Assembly: GCA_965117015.1 (NCBI GenBank)
Contig: OZ220747.1
Location: 3,348,001 to 3,412,000, forward strand
DNA length: 64,000 nucleotides
Source of the DNA: Aldehydirespirator sp965117015
GTDB taxonomy: Bacteria; Actinomycetota; Acidimicrobiia; Acidimicrobiales; Aldehydirespiratoraceae
Reading direction: 5' to 3'
The notes beneath the pieces are model-generated. The model was not told the origin of the DNA and made no database searches. It saw nothing but the letters and a program-made list of their open reading frames with translations. Every line of letters begins with the position of its first letter. Position 1 is the stretch's first letter. Position numbers and translations under genes: made by a program. Below are positions 17,240 through 25,453 of the stretch, one piece after another.

Positions 17240-17290
17240 GAGGCAGGCTAACGCACCAGCCTCCGGATCGTCGCGAGCCCGCTCGGTGTC

Positions 17291-18364
17291 TCACACATTG
17301 AACTTGAACTCCATCACGTCACCGTCGACCACCCGGTAGTCCTTGCCCTCCGACCGCACCAAGCCCTGATCCCGAGCTGCCACCCAGGAACCGACCGCCA
17401 GCAGCTTGTCGAATGAGATCGTGTCGGCCCGGATGAAGCCGCGCTGGAAGTCGGAATGGACCGCGCCTGCGCACTCCGCGGCCGACGCCCCGGCCCTGAA
17501 TGTCCAGGCCCGGCTCTCTTTGCGGGCGGTGGTCAGGAAGGTCCGCAGCCCCAGCATCCGGTAGGCGGCGGTCAGGAACCGGTCCAGTGCGCCGGGACCT
17601 AGGCCCAGGGCAGCCCGCATCTCGGGCTGCTCCGACTCGTCGAGCTGCACGGCCTCAGCCTCGAGCTGCACGCACAGCGCCATGACCTCGGCCTCGCCCA
17701 GCTCGGCCCGCACGGGCCCGGCCAACTCCTCCGCGGCCTCGATCTGGTCCTCGCCGATGTTCACTACCGCAAGCACCGGCTTGTTCGTGATCAGGAAGAA
17801 CGGGCGAAGGCCAGACCTGGTGTCGCCGTCGAAGCCGGCCCGGTACAGCGGCACTCCGTCCTCGAGAACTCCGATCGTCCGTGCCAGCAAGTCACGCCCG
17901 GCCCGCAGCGAGGGATCGCCCTTGGCGGCGCGGGCAAGCTTGTCGTGTTGGCGGGTGGCGCTGTCGAGATCGGCCAGGGCCAGCTCTGTCTCGAGCACCT
18001 GCAGGCTGTTGAGCGGGTCGTCGTCTCCAGGTACGTCTGGGTCGGTGAAAGCCCGCAGCACATAGACGATCGCGTCGGTGTCGCGAATGTGGCCCAGGAA
18101 GGCGTTGCCCAGTCCCTCGCCCCGGTTCGAGCCCGATACCAGCCCGCCGATATCGGTGAACTGCACCGATGCATGGACCGTGCGGCGGCTGTCGCTCATC
18201 GCCGCAAGCTTCAGCAGCCGCTCGTCAGGAACCCGGGCCACCCCCACATTGGCCGCCTTCGTGGAGAACGCATGCCGGGCCGCGACCGCCTCGCCGCCGG
18301 CCAGAGCATTGTGCAGCGAGGTCTTACCCGAATTGGGCAGACCGACGAATCCGAATCGCTCCAA
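17291..18364 (-). CDS. ychF: Ribosome-binding ATPase YchF
   Basis: Obg-like P-loop protein that prefers ATP and associates with ribosomes. P-loop GLPNSGKTSLHNAL lies at residues 7-20, the switch segment FTDIGGLV near 70, and the usual NKxD is replaced by NIGEDQ (NxxE), the change that gives ATP specificity. The C-terminal TGS domain ends with GxDYRVVDGDVMEFKFNV. At 357 residues it is full length. The bL37 gene ends 6 bp upstream, so the two are probably one transcript. Confidence 0.95.
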   Translation of the reverse strand: MERFGFVGLPNSGKTSLHNALAGGEAVAARHAFSTKAANVGVARVPDERLLKLAAMSDSRRTVHASVQFTDIGGLVSGSNRGEGLGNAFLGHIRDTDAIVYVLRAFTDPDVPGDDDPLNSLQVLETELALADLDSATRQHDKLARAAKGDPSLRAGRDLLARTIGVLEDGVPLYRAGFDGDTRSGLRPFFLITNKPVLAVVNIGEDQIEAAEELAGPVRAELGEAEVMALCVQLEAEAVQLDESEQPEMRAALGLGPGALDRFLTAAYRMLGLRTFLTTARKESRAWTFRAGASAAECAGAVHSDFQRGFIRADTISFDKLLAVGSWVAARDQGLVRSEGKDYRVVDGDVMEFKFNV

Positions 18365-18370
18365 CGGGCG

Positions 18371-18460
18371 CTAGCTGTTCCGGCCGGCGTTGGGCTTGCG
18401 TCCGTGGTTCGCCTTCGATCGGCGAGCCTTGGCCCGGCGCTTGCTCGTGCGCTTGGACAT
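18371..18460 (-). CDS. Mini ribosomal protein bL37, 29 residues
   Basis: The frame from ATG 18460 reads MSKRTSKRRAKARRSKANHG and ends RKPNAGRNS. The core SKANHGRKPNA matches the actinobacterial large-subunit protein bL37 (mycobacterial form ends in SKANHGKRPNA), which packs into 23S rRNA. The frame can be extended upstream to 18559, but that extension is encoded by the first repeat A hairpin and is not protein-like. A GGGAG lies just before the ATG with unusually short spacing. It precedes ychF by 6 bp. Confidence 0.85.
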   Translation of the reverse strand: MSKRTSKRRAKARRSKANHGRKPNAGRNS

Positions 18461-18526
18461 GGCTCCCAACGCTACAGGCATGGCATCCCCAACCCGCCCG
18501 CGCCTCCAACCCCGAAGGCCGACAGC

Positions 18527-18573
18527 GAATTGGCAGCAGAATGCACGCATACCGTGCACAACGCTGCCAATTC
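18527..18573. repeat. Repeat family A, copy A1 (47-bp double-stem palindrome)
   Basis: Outer arms GAATTGGCAGC and GCTGCCAATTC (11 bp, perfect) enclose 4-nt internal-loop sides AGAA and CAAC, an inner stem TGCACG/CGTGCA and loop CATAC. An identical copy starts exactly 71 bp further on. It lies between the divergent bL37 and DCC genes, so it may overlap their promoters or leaders. Any open frame across it is a by-product of the repeat. Confidence 0.93.
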
Positions 18574-18597
18574 CGGCCGAAGCAGAACAGCCCCAGC

Positions 18598-18644
18598 GAA
18601 TTGGCAGCAGAATGCACGCATACCGTGCACAACGCTGCCAATTC
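18598..18644. repeat. Repeat family A, copy A2
   Basis: The 47 bp are identical to A1, separated from it by a 24-bp spacer of unrelated sequence. Together they form a two-hairpin unit with a 71-bp period, the same period as the diverged pair at 38180-38297. The last base is 12 bp before the first possible start codon of the DCC gene. Confidence 0.93.
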
Positions 18645-18656
18645 CGGACAGAGCGG

Positions 18657-19028
18657 ATGGTGAGGCGTCATCATGGGGGCGTGATCCTCGTCTATGACGG
18701 TCAGTGCGGGTTCTGTGTTCGGTCGGCCCGATGGATCGAGGCCCGCCTGCCTGCCGATGCCCGGGTAGAACCGTGGCAATCGCTGGCACTGGAGGAGTTG
18801 GACCTGTCCCGGCCCGACGTCCAGGCCGCGGTCTGGTGGATCGACGGCAGTGGCCGCAGCGCTTCGCGCTCCCACGGCGCCGAGGCCATCGGACGATCCC
18901 TGGTCGCGGCCGGCGGGATCTGGGCCGCGGCCGGACGGCTGATCATCCATCCGCCCCTGTGCTGGCTGGCGCGACCGATCTACGCACTGGTGGCCGCCAA
19001 CCGCCACCGCCTGCCCAGCGGCCCGTGA
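18657..19028 (+). CDS. DCC-family (DUF393) thiol-disulfide oxidoreductase-like protein
   Basis: The hallmark of this family is DGxCxxC close to the N-terminus; here it is ILVYDGQCGFC. The thioredoxin-like fold continues with ADARVEPWQSL, VWWIDGSGRS, SHGAEAIGRSL and a C-terminal helix ending YALVAANRHRLPSGP. The start is either ATG 18657 or GTG 18681, giving 123 or 115 residues; neither has a standard ribosome site. The stop codon lies inside repeat B2, which therefore supplies the last residues. The partner and substrate of DCC proteins are unknown. Confidence 0.85.
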   Translation: MVRRHHGGVILVYDGQCGFCVRSARWIEARLPADARVEPWQSLALEELDLSRPDVQAAVWWIDGSGRSASRSHGAEAIGRSLVAAGGIWAAAGRLIIHPPLCWLARPIYALVAANRHRLPSGP

Positions 19029-19052
19029 GCGCAGCGAACAAGAACGGGAAAC
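19017..19052 (-). repeat. Repeat family B, copy B2 (reverse orientation)
   Basis: Read on the minus strand this matches GTTTCCCG(T/C)TCTTGTTC and GCTGCGCTCACGGGCCGCT of the other B copies. It is a shorter copy, lacking the final CGGGCC. It spans the stop codon of the DCC gene and runs into the gap before the PHP gene. Confidence 0.8.
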
Positions 19053-19102
19053 ATTGCCCCGCGCCGTGATCGCTCGGACCGGCCACGAGTAGCGTCAGAG
19101 CC

Positions 19103-20128
19103 GTGCAGCCCTCGGCGGCCCTCGCTCTCGCGGTTCACTACCTGGACCGCGAGCTTGCTCCGGCACCCAAGGTGCGGGCGTTCCAGCGGGCGCTTATGGT
19201 CGCCGATGCGCTCGACGGGGACGAACTCGCTGAGCGAGCCGCAGCCGGCACGCTCACCGAGGTCGATGGTCTCGGCCCCAGCACGGCGCGGGTGATAGCC
19301 GAGGCCCTTGCGGGCATCGACGACGGGTACCTCGCCGAACTGGAGCAACGCAGCCGGGTGCCCATCGGCGCGGGCGGCCCGGTGATCGAGCGCCTTCGGG
19401 GCGACTGCCACTGCCACACCACCTGGTCGGACGGCGGGGCCTCGCTGCGGGCCATGGCCACCACCGCGGCCGCACTCGGCCACGAGTGGGTGGCGATCAC
19501 CGACCACTCGGCCCGTCTCACCGTCGCCCACGGCCTCGACGAGGACCGCCTGCGACGCCAGATGGACGAGATCGCCCAGCTCAACGTCGAGATGGCGCCA
19601 TTCAGGATCCTGACCGGGATGGAAGTGGACATCCTCGCCGACGGATCGCTGGACCTGTCCGACGAGCTGCTCGCAGAGTTGGACGTGGTCGTCGCCTCGG
19701 TCCACTCGAAGTTGAGAATGCCCTCCGAGGAGATGACGCCGCGGATGGTGGCCGCCGTAGCCAACCCCCACACCGACATCCTCGGCCACTGCACCAACCG
19801 CAAGCTCGTCGGGGGTGGGCGCCCCCAGTCGTCGTTCGACGCCGACATCGTGTTCGCGGCCTGCGCCCAGTTCGACAAGGCCGTCGAGATCAACTGCCGG
19901 CCCGAGCGCCAGGACCCGCCCGAGGAATTGCTGCGGCTGGCGGTGGAATGGGGATGCAAGGTGACGGTCGACACCGACGCCCACGCAACCGGGCAGCTCG
20001 AGTGGCAGGCCTACGGAGCCGACAAGGCGGTGCGCTGCGACGTGCCCGTCGACGACATCGCCAACACGTGGCCGGTTGAGGCTTTCCTGGAGTGGACCGC
20101 GAAACACTCTCTTCGCTCGCGGAACTGA
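19103..20128 (+). CDS. HhH-PHP phosphoesterase (DNA polymerase X C-terminal-like, polymerase domain absent)
   Basis: The 341-residue protein starts at GTG 19103. Residues about 50-72 (LTEVDGLGPSTARVIAEAL) form a helix-hairpin-helix motif. From about residue 98 comes a PHP domain of the bacterial PolX type: DCHCHTTWSDG, ITDHS, GMEVDILADG, VVASVHSKL, HTDILGHCTNR and VDTDAHATGQLEW, covering the expected metal-binding His and Asp/Glu residues. In PolX these follow a nucleotidyltransferase domain, which is missing here. The activity is probably a 3'-exonuclease or phosphatase; the exact substrate is unknown. It stands alone upstream of the BMP transporter operon. Confidence 0.85.
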   Translation: MQPSAALALAVHYLDRELAPAPKVRAFQRALMVADALDGDELAERAAAGTLTEVDGLGPSTARVIAEALAGIDDGYLAELEQRSRVPIGAGGPVIERLRGDCHCHTTWSDGGASLRAMATTAAALGHEWVAITDHSARLTVAHGLDEDRLRRQMDEIAQLNVEMAPFRILTGMEVDILADGSLDLSDELLAELDVVVASVHSKLRMPSEEMTPRMVAAVANPHTDILGHCTNRKLVGGGRPQSSFDADIVFAACAQFDKAVEINCRPERQDPPEELLRLAVEWGCKVTVDTDAHATGQLEWQAYGADKAVRCDVPVDDIANTWPVEAFLEWTAKHSLRSRN

Positions 20129-20186
20129 GCATCAGTCCATTAGCATCGGCGGCCTACACCGCCTGATCGATCCTGGAGGAAGGCCA

Positions 20187-21416
20187 ATGAGAAAGCGTTT
20201 GCTTGCCCTGACCGCGATCCTGTTGTCGTTCGCCCTGCTTGCAGCGGCGTGCGGCGACGATGACGACGCAGAAACGGTCAGCACACCAGAACCCGCACCC
20301 GCCGAGCCCGAGGCTGAACCCGAAGAGGAGATGGCCGAGCCCGAAGAGGAGATGGCCGAGGCCGAGGCTGAGCCCGAAGAGGAAATGGCCGAGCCCGAAG
20401 AGGAAATGGCCGAGCCCGAAGAAGAGATGGCCGAACCTGAGATGACCGACGTATCCGTCGGCCTAGTGTTCGACATCGGCGGCCGGGGCGACCAGTCCTT
20501 CAACGACTCCGCGGCCGCCGGCATCGAGCGGGCCGCGGCAGAGCTGGGCATCACCTTCACCGAGGCATCACCCGAGCCTGACGGCTCGAACCGGGGTGAG
20601 CTGCTGCAGCTGGCCGCCAGCGAGCACGACATCGTCATCGGCGTCGGTTTCCTCTTCGAGGGCGACGCCGCCGCCGTCGGGGCCGAGAACCCCGACACCA
20701 TGTTCGGCGTGGTCGACTCGGCCATGATCAACTGGGGCGCCGATCCCCCGGCCCCCTACGGCGAGAACATCGCCGGCCTGGTCTTCGCCGAGCATGAGGG
20801 CTCCTTCCTGGTCGGCGCGGCCGCCGCGCTCAAGAGCCAGACGGGCACCATCGGATTCATCGGCGGGGTAGCCAACGTCGGCGGCCTGATCGAGCGCTTC
20901 GAGGCCGGCTTCAATGCCGGTGCCCGGGCCGTGAACCCCGACATCGAGATCATCGGCGACTACATCACCGAGGCACCCGACTTCGACGGCTTCAACGCCC
21001 CGGACCGGGCCAAGGAGATCGCGCTGGCCATGTACGAGAGCGGCGCCGACATCGTGTACCACGCGGCCGGCGGTTCCGGCGCGGGCCTGTTCCAGGCCGC
21101 CCTGGAGCAGAGCGATGCCACCGGGTCCAAGGTGTGGGCCATCGGCGTCGACTCCGACCAGTACCACACGGCCGACGCCGGCGTGCGGGACTACATCCTG
21201 ACATCGATGCTCAAGCGGGTGGACGTGTCGATCTTCGAGATGATCAGGTCCGTCCTCGACGGCACCATGCAGCCCGGTCCCACCGCCTACGACCTGTCGG
21301 TCGACGGCGTGGGCTACAGCACCTCGGGTGGCTTCGTGGACGACATCGCCGACCAGCTCGAAGCCCTCAAGGCACAGATCGTGTCGGGCGAGATCACGGT
21401 TCCGACCGAACCCTAG
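20187..21416 (+). CDS. BMP-family substrate-binding lipoprotein (nucleoside ABC transporter)
   Basis: Start ATG 20187 has GGAGGA 6 bases upstream. The 409-residue precursor carries a lipoprotein signal peptide with lipobox LLAAAC (Cys about 22), an acidic Pro/Glu linker (28-86) including five EEEMAEP-type repeats, and a Bmp/PnrA domain from about 88 (VGLVFDIGGRGDQSFNDSA) to the end. GFIGGVANV and VYHAAGGSGAGLFQAA are conserved in the family, whose studied members bind purine nucleosides. The ABC ATPase and two permeases follow. The hairpin after the gene may let it be expressed above the others. Confidence 0.92.
   Translation: MRKRLLALTAILLSFALLAAACGDDDDAETVSTPEPAPAEPEAEPEEEMAEPEEEMAEAEAEPEEEMAEPEEEMAEPEEEMAEPEMTDVSVGLVFDIGGRGDQSFNDSAAAGIERAAAELGITFTEASPEPDGSNRGELLQLAASEHDIVIGVGFLFEGDAAAVGAENPDTMFGVVDSAMINWGADPPAPYGENIAGLVFAEHEGSFLVGAAAALKSQTGTIGFIGGVANVGGLIERFEAGFNAGARAVNPDIEIIGDYITEAPDFDGFNAPDRAKEIALAMYESGADIVYHAAGGSGAGLFQAALEQSDATGSKVWAIGVDSDQYHTADAGVRDYILTSMLKRVDVSIFEMIRSVLDGTMQPGPTAYDLSVDGVGYSTSGGFVDDIADQLEALKAQIVSGEITVPTEP
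20316..20444 (+). repeat. In-frame 21-bp tandem repeats coding an acidic linker
   Basis: Residues 44-86 of the BMP lipoprotein consist of five PEEEMAE-like heptads and an AEAEAE interruption, encoded by a degenerate 21-bp unit built around GAGGAGATGGCCGAGCCCGA. Changes in copy number would keep the frame and only alter tether length between lipid anchor and binding domain. Variation between strains is expected but cannot be seen from one sequence. Confidence 0.85.
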
Positions 21417-21479
21417 TAGTCGATCCCGGAGCGACCGGACTGCCCGGACCGCTCTGAGGCAACCCGTTACCAACGTTGT

Positions 21480-21509
21480 GACCGGGCCGGACTAATGTCC
21501 GGCCCGGTC
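21480..21509. terminator. 13-bp perfect hairpin between BMP gene and ATPase
   Basis: GACCGGGCCGGAC, loop TAAT, then GTCCGGCCCGGTC form a perfect and very GC-rich stem 63 bp after the lipoprotein stop and 21 bp before the ATPase start. No U-run follows, so it is either an inefficient terminator or an mRNA-stabilising hairpin. Such an element fits the common need for more binding protein than membrane components. Confidence 0.7.
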
Positions 21510-21530
21510 GCCGTTTGAAGGAGGCAACGC

Positions 21531-23057
21531 GTGGCGCTGGCCATTGAGCTGAAAGGGATTACCAAGCGGTTCCCCGGCGTCGTGGCCAATGACGACATCA
21601 ACCTGGAGGTGGCTGAGGGCGAGATCCACGCCATCTGCGGCGAGAACGGGGCCGGCAAGTCGACCCTGATGAAGATCCTCTACGGGATGCAGCCGCCCGA
21701 CTCCGGAACGATCAAGATCGGTGGCGAGGTGGTGGAGTTGCACTCGCCGGCCCAGGCCATCGACCTGGGAATCGGGATGGTCCACCAGCACTTCATGCTG
21801 GCCGACCAACTCACCGTGCTCGAGAACGTGATCCTCGGAGCCGAGCCGATGCGCTCGTTCGGCCGGATCGACTTCGACGCCGGCCGCGAGCACCTGGACG
21901 AGGTCGGCCGGGCCTACGGTCTCGACATCAACGCCAACGACCTGGTGGAGACGCTGGAGATCGGCGAGCGGCAGCGGGTCGAGATCATCAAGGTCCTGTA
22001 CCGGGGGGCCAAGATCCTCATCCTCGACGAGCCGACCGCGGTCCTGGTCCCCCAAGAGGTGGACGAGCTGTTCCGCAACATCCGCGAGCTCAAGGCCAGC
22101 GGCGCCACCATCCTGTTCATCGACCACAAGCTCGACGAGGTCCTCGAGATCGCAGACACCATCACCGTGCTGCGCCAGGGCCGCACCGTGGGCACAGTGA
22201 AGCCCGAGGACGTGACCGCCCACGACCTCGCTGAGATGATGATCGGCTCGGAGCTGCCGGTTCCCGACGCGGGCGCCTCCACCGTGACCGAGGAGGTGGC
22301 CCTCGCCGTCGACAGCCTGCGGGTCATCGGAGAAGGCGACCGGGCGGTAGTCGACGGCGTGAGCCTGAGCGTCCACCGGGGCGAGATCGTCGGCATTGCC
22401 GGGGTGGAGGGCAACGGGCAGGCCGAGTTGGTGAACGCCATCATCGGCCTCGACGACCCCGACGAGGGCACCATCACCCTGCTGGGGCGCGAGATCACCC
22501 ATTTCTCGGTGCGCGGCCGGCGCGAGATGGGCCTGGGCTACGTACCTCAGGACCGCCACCGGGACGGCCTGCTGCTCAGCTTCACGCTCTGGGAGAACTC
22601 CGCTCTCGGCCATCAGACCGAGGCGCCGTATTCGCGAGGCCCCTGGTTGAGCCGAGCCGGCATGAGGGACCGGGCGAGCCGGATCAAGGCCGACTTCGAC
22701 GTCCGCACCCCCAACATCGAGGTATCGGCCCACGCGCTGTCGGGAGGCAACCAGCAGAAGCTGATCCTGGGCCGCGAGATGGTGGCCGGACCGGCCGTGC
22801 TCATCGCCAACCACCCCACCCGCGGCATCGACGTCGGGGCCCAGGCCGCGGTGTGGGACGACATCCGCGACGCTCGGGCCCAGGGACTGGCCACCCTTCT
22901 CGTGTCCGCAGACCTGGAAGAACTCATCGGGCTCTCCGACACCATCGTGGTGATGCTGCGAGGCCGTCTAGTGGCCAGCTTGGACCCCAATGAGATCACC
23001 CCACGAGACCTGGGCGCCTACATGACCGGCGCGGCTCTGGAGACCGACGTCGCATGA
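21531..23057 (+). CDS. ABC transporter ATPase, nucleoside-type (two ABC domains)
   Basis: The 508-residue fused ATPase energises the BMP/permease system. Start GTG 21531 follows AAGGAGG by 6 bases. The first domain has Walker A GENGAGKST (about 37), a degenerate signature EIGERQRVEI and Walker B ILILDEPTA. The second has GVEGNGQAEL in place of Walker A (no Lys, as usual for this sugar/nucleoside subfamily), signature LSGGNQQK and D-loop region NHPTRGIDVGA. It overlaps the first permease by 4 bp (ATGA). Confidence 0.93.
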   Translation: MALAIELKGITKRFPGVVANDDINLEVAEGEIHAICGENGAGKSTLMKILYGMQPPDSGTIKIGGEVVELHSPAQAIDLGIGMVHQHFMLADQLTVLENVILGAEPMRSFGRIDFDAGREHLDEVGRAYGLDINANDLVETLEIGERQRVEIIKVLYRGAKILILDEPTAVLVPQEVDELFRNIRELKASGATILFIDHKLDEVLEIADTITVLRQGRTVGTVKPEDVTAHDLAEMMIGSELPVPDAGASTVTEEVALAVDSLRVIGEGDRAVVDGVSLSVHRGEIVGIAGVEGNGQAELVNAIIGLDDPDEGTITLLGREITHFSVRGRREMGLGYVPQDRHRDGLLLSFTLWENSALGHQTEAPYSRGPWLSRAGMRDRASRIKADFDVRTPNIEVSAHALSGGNQQKLILGREMVAGPAVLIANHPTRGIDVGAQAAVWDDIRDARAQGLATLLVSADLEELIGLSDTIVVMLRGRLVASLDPNEITPRDLGAYMTGAALETDVA

Positions 23058-24184
23058 CCGGTCGGCTGGCCCACAGGGTGATGCTGGCCTCGGCCGCGCC
23101 GGTAGCGGCGGTCGTGATAGCAGTCGTGCTGTCCTCGATCGTGCTGCTGATATCGGGCAGCAACCCCTTGGCGGCCTACGCGGACATGGTCGACCACGCC
23201 AGCAAGCTCGAGACGCAGGTCGACATCCTCAACCGGGCCACCCCCCTGTACCTGTCCGGAGTGGCCGCGGCCATCGGCTTCCGGATGAACCTGTTCAACA
23301 TCGGCGTGGAAGGCCAGTACCTGCTGGCCTTCATCGTCGCGGCCCACCTCGGCGCCCAGGTCGAGCTGCCAGCGGTGCTCCACATCGCCTTCATCCTGGT
23401 GGTGGCCATGGCCGTCGGCGGGGCGTTCTCAGGCGCGGCCGGCGTGCTGAAGGTGACGCGCGGGGTCAACGAGGTGATCTCCACCATCATGCTGAACGCG
23501 GTGGTCATCTCGGGCCTGGCCGCCTGGTGGATCGTGGAATGGCAGGCGGGCGGCGAGATATCGGCAACCGGCGGGCGGGTCGGCACCGAACCCATCGCCG
23601 AGAGCGGCCTGCTGCCCAACATCAACTCCTGGCTCGAGGTATTCACCCGGGAAATCGGGCTGGGCAAGAAGCTCACCGGCATGCTGGTCGTCGCGATGGC
23701 GGTGGGAGTCGTCTACCACGTGATACTGAACCGGACGGTCTTCGGCTTCGACCTCCGATCCAGCGGCGCCAACCCGACCGCCTCCCACGTGGGAGGGGTG
23801 TCGCCCAAGCGCATGGTGGTCATCGCCATGGCTCTGTCGGGCGCGGTGGCCGGACTGGTCGGCATGACCGAGCTGATGAACACCGGCTACTACCCGTCCA
23901 ACCCGATCAGCCTGCTCGGCTTCACCGGCATCGCGGTGGCCCTGCTCGGCCGCAACCATCCGGCGGGAGTGGCCGTGGCCGCGCTGGTCTTCGCGTTCCT
24001 GGATGTCTCCTCGGGGATCCTGCAGATCTCGGGAGCCGCGTCCCGTGAGATCGTCGAGATCATGAAGGGCGTCATCATCCTGACCGCGGTCATCGCCTAC
24101 GAGGTCGTGCGGCGCATCCGCGAGCGCGAGGAGGCCGCTGCCGCGGCCGCCGCCATGGCCGCAAGCCCGGCAGCCGCGTCATGA
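23054..24184 (+). CDS. ABC transporter permease 1 (BPD_transp_2, nucleoside type)
   Basis: Membrane component with about 8-10 hydrophobic segments in 376 residues. The family segment IGFRMNLFNIGVEGQYLLAF (about 76-95) and GVNEVISTIMLNAV (about 137-150) are typical of YufP/NupP-like permeases of BMP systems. The tail is a short Ala-rich cytoplasmic stretch. Start and stop overlap their neighbours by 4 bp each, so translation is coupled along the operon. Confidence 0.92.
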   Translation: MTGRLAHRVMLASAAPVAAVVIAVVLSSIVLLISGSNPLAAYADMVDHASKLETQVDILNRATPLYLSGVAAAIGFRMNLFNIGVEGQYLLAFIVAAHLGAQVELPAVLHIAFILVVAMAVGGAFSGAAGVLKVTRGVNEVISTIMLNAVVISGLAAWWIVEWQAGGEISATGGRVGTEPIAESGLLPNINSWLEVFTREIGLGKKLTGMLVVAMAVGVVYHVILNRTVFGFDLRSSGANPTASHVGGVSPKRMVVIAMALSGAVAGLVGMTELMNTGYYPSNPISLLGFTGIAVALLGRNHPAGVAVAALVFAFLDVSSGILQISGAASREIVEIMKGVIILTAVIAYEVVRRIREREEAAAAAAAMAASPAAAS

Positions 24185-25440
24185 CCGCGTGGTTGGGGCG
24201 GATGCCTACATGGGCCCGATGGATGCTCTACGCGGCCGTCGGGGTCCTGGTGCTGACCGTGGTGCAGGGCTTCGACGACACCGAGCGGCTCACCGCGGTG
24301 ACTTCTTCGCAGGCCATGCTGCGCTGGGCGGTGCCCATAATGCTGGCCGGGCTCGGCGGCCTGTTCTCGGAGCGAGCCGGGATCGTCAACATCGGCCTCG
24401 AGGGGATGCTGATCCTCGGAACCTGGTTCGGTGCCTGGGGGGCCATCAACTACGGGGGCTGGGCCGGCCTGCTCATCGGCATGATCGGCGGCGCCCTCGG
24501 GGGGTTGGTCCACGCCATCGCCACCGTGTCGTTCGGCGTGGACCACATCATCTCGGGTGTGGCCATCAACGTGACCGCCCCGGGACTGGCCCGGTTCCTG
24601 TCATCGGAGATTCTCACCAACCACGAGGGCGGCTCGATCACCCAGTCGCCCCGGACCCCGGGGGTGGGCAGGTTCACGTTCCCGTTCCTGGCCGGAGGCG
24701 ACCTGTTCGGCTGGAGCACGCCCGACATCCTCGGATGGTTCACCAACAGGGACTGGTTCTTCGTGTCGGACTTCACCGGGCTGGCCCGAGGGCTGGTGGC
24801 CCATGTCTCGCTGGCCACCATGATCGCCTTCGCCCTGGTCCCCTTGAGCGCCTGGCTGATCTGGCGGACCCGGTTCGGGCTGAGGTTGCGCATCTGCGGC
24901 GAGCACCCGGTGGGCGGCGAGACCCAGGGCATCAACATCTACCTCTATAAGTACTTCGGAGTGGTGATCAGCGGAGCGCTGGCCGGGCTGGGCGGGGCCT
25001 TCATCGCCAGCCCGGAGCTGTCGGGCATCTATCTCGAGGGCCAGACCAACGGGCGAGGGTTCATCGGTCTGGCCGCCCTCATATTCGGCAATTGGCGCCC
25101 AGGCGGGATCATGGCCGGAGCTCTGCTGTTCGGCTACCCGTTCGGTGTGGGTCTGCGGGACCTGGACGGCTCGGCGTCCCACGCACTCCTGCTGGTCAAC
25201 ACCATCGCGCTGGCCGCGGTGCTGGCCTGGGCTCTGAGCCGGCACCGGCGCATCGACGCCGCCATCGCAGCCGGGCTCGGGCTGGGCGCGGCGTTGTGGT
25301 ACTTCCTGTCGACAACGGTGCCCGACTGGTGGATCTCAATCCTGCCGTTCGTGATCGTGCTGGTGGTGCTGGTGTTCTTCTCGCAAAGGCTGCGGATGCC
25401 CAGAGCCGACGGCCTGCCCTACCGGCGCGGCGAAGCGTAG
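24181..25440 (+). CDS. ABC transporter permease 2 (BPD_transp_2, nucleoside type)
   Basis: Second membrane component, 419 residues. ERAGIVNIGLEGMLILG (about 63-79) and VSFGVDHIISGVAINVTAPG (about 117-136) match the NupQ/YufQ permease family, and LRICGEHPVGGETQGINIY is the conserved coupling region. It is longer than the usual 310 residues because of two extra C-terminal membrane segments ending in SQRLRMPRADGLPYRRGEA. The PhyH gene follows 13 bp later. Confidence 0.91.
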   Translation: MTAWLGRMPTWARWMLYAAVGVLVLTVVQGFDDTERLTAVTSSQAMLRWAVPIMLAGLGGLFSERAGIVNIGLEGMLILGTWFGAWGAINYGGWAGLLIGMIGGALGGLVHAIATVSFGVDHIISGVAINVTAPGLARFLSSEILTNHEGGSITQSPRTPGVGRFTFPFLAGGDLFGWSTPDILGWFTNRDWFFVSDFTGLARGLVAHVSLATMIAFALVPLSAWLIWRTRFGLRLRICGEHPVGGETQGINIYLYKYFGVVISGALAGLGGAFIASPELSGIYLEGQTNGRGFIGLAALIFGNWRPGGIMAGALLFGYPFGVGLRDLDGSASHALLLVNTIALAAVLAWALSRHRRIDAAIAAGLGLGAALWYFLSTTVPDWWISILPFVIVLVVLVFFSQRLRMPRADGLPYRRGEA

Positions 25441-25453
25441 GAGACCGCGCGGA

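Noticed and set aside
18527..18644. Possible CRISPR array
   Set aside because: Only two copies with a 24-bp spacer, palindromic along the full repeat, and no cas genes in the window.
18324..19007. Minus-strand open frame through the repeat A pair, with Cys/His-rich repeats
   Set aside because: The repeated peptide is a direct result of the palindromic DNA; the frame also overlaps bL37 and the DCC gene.
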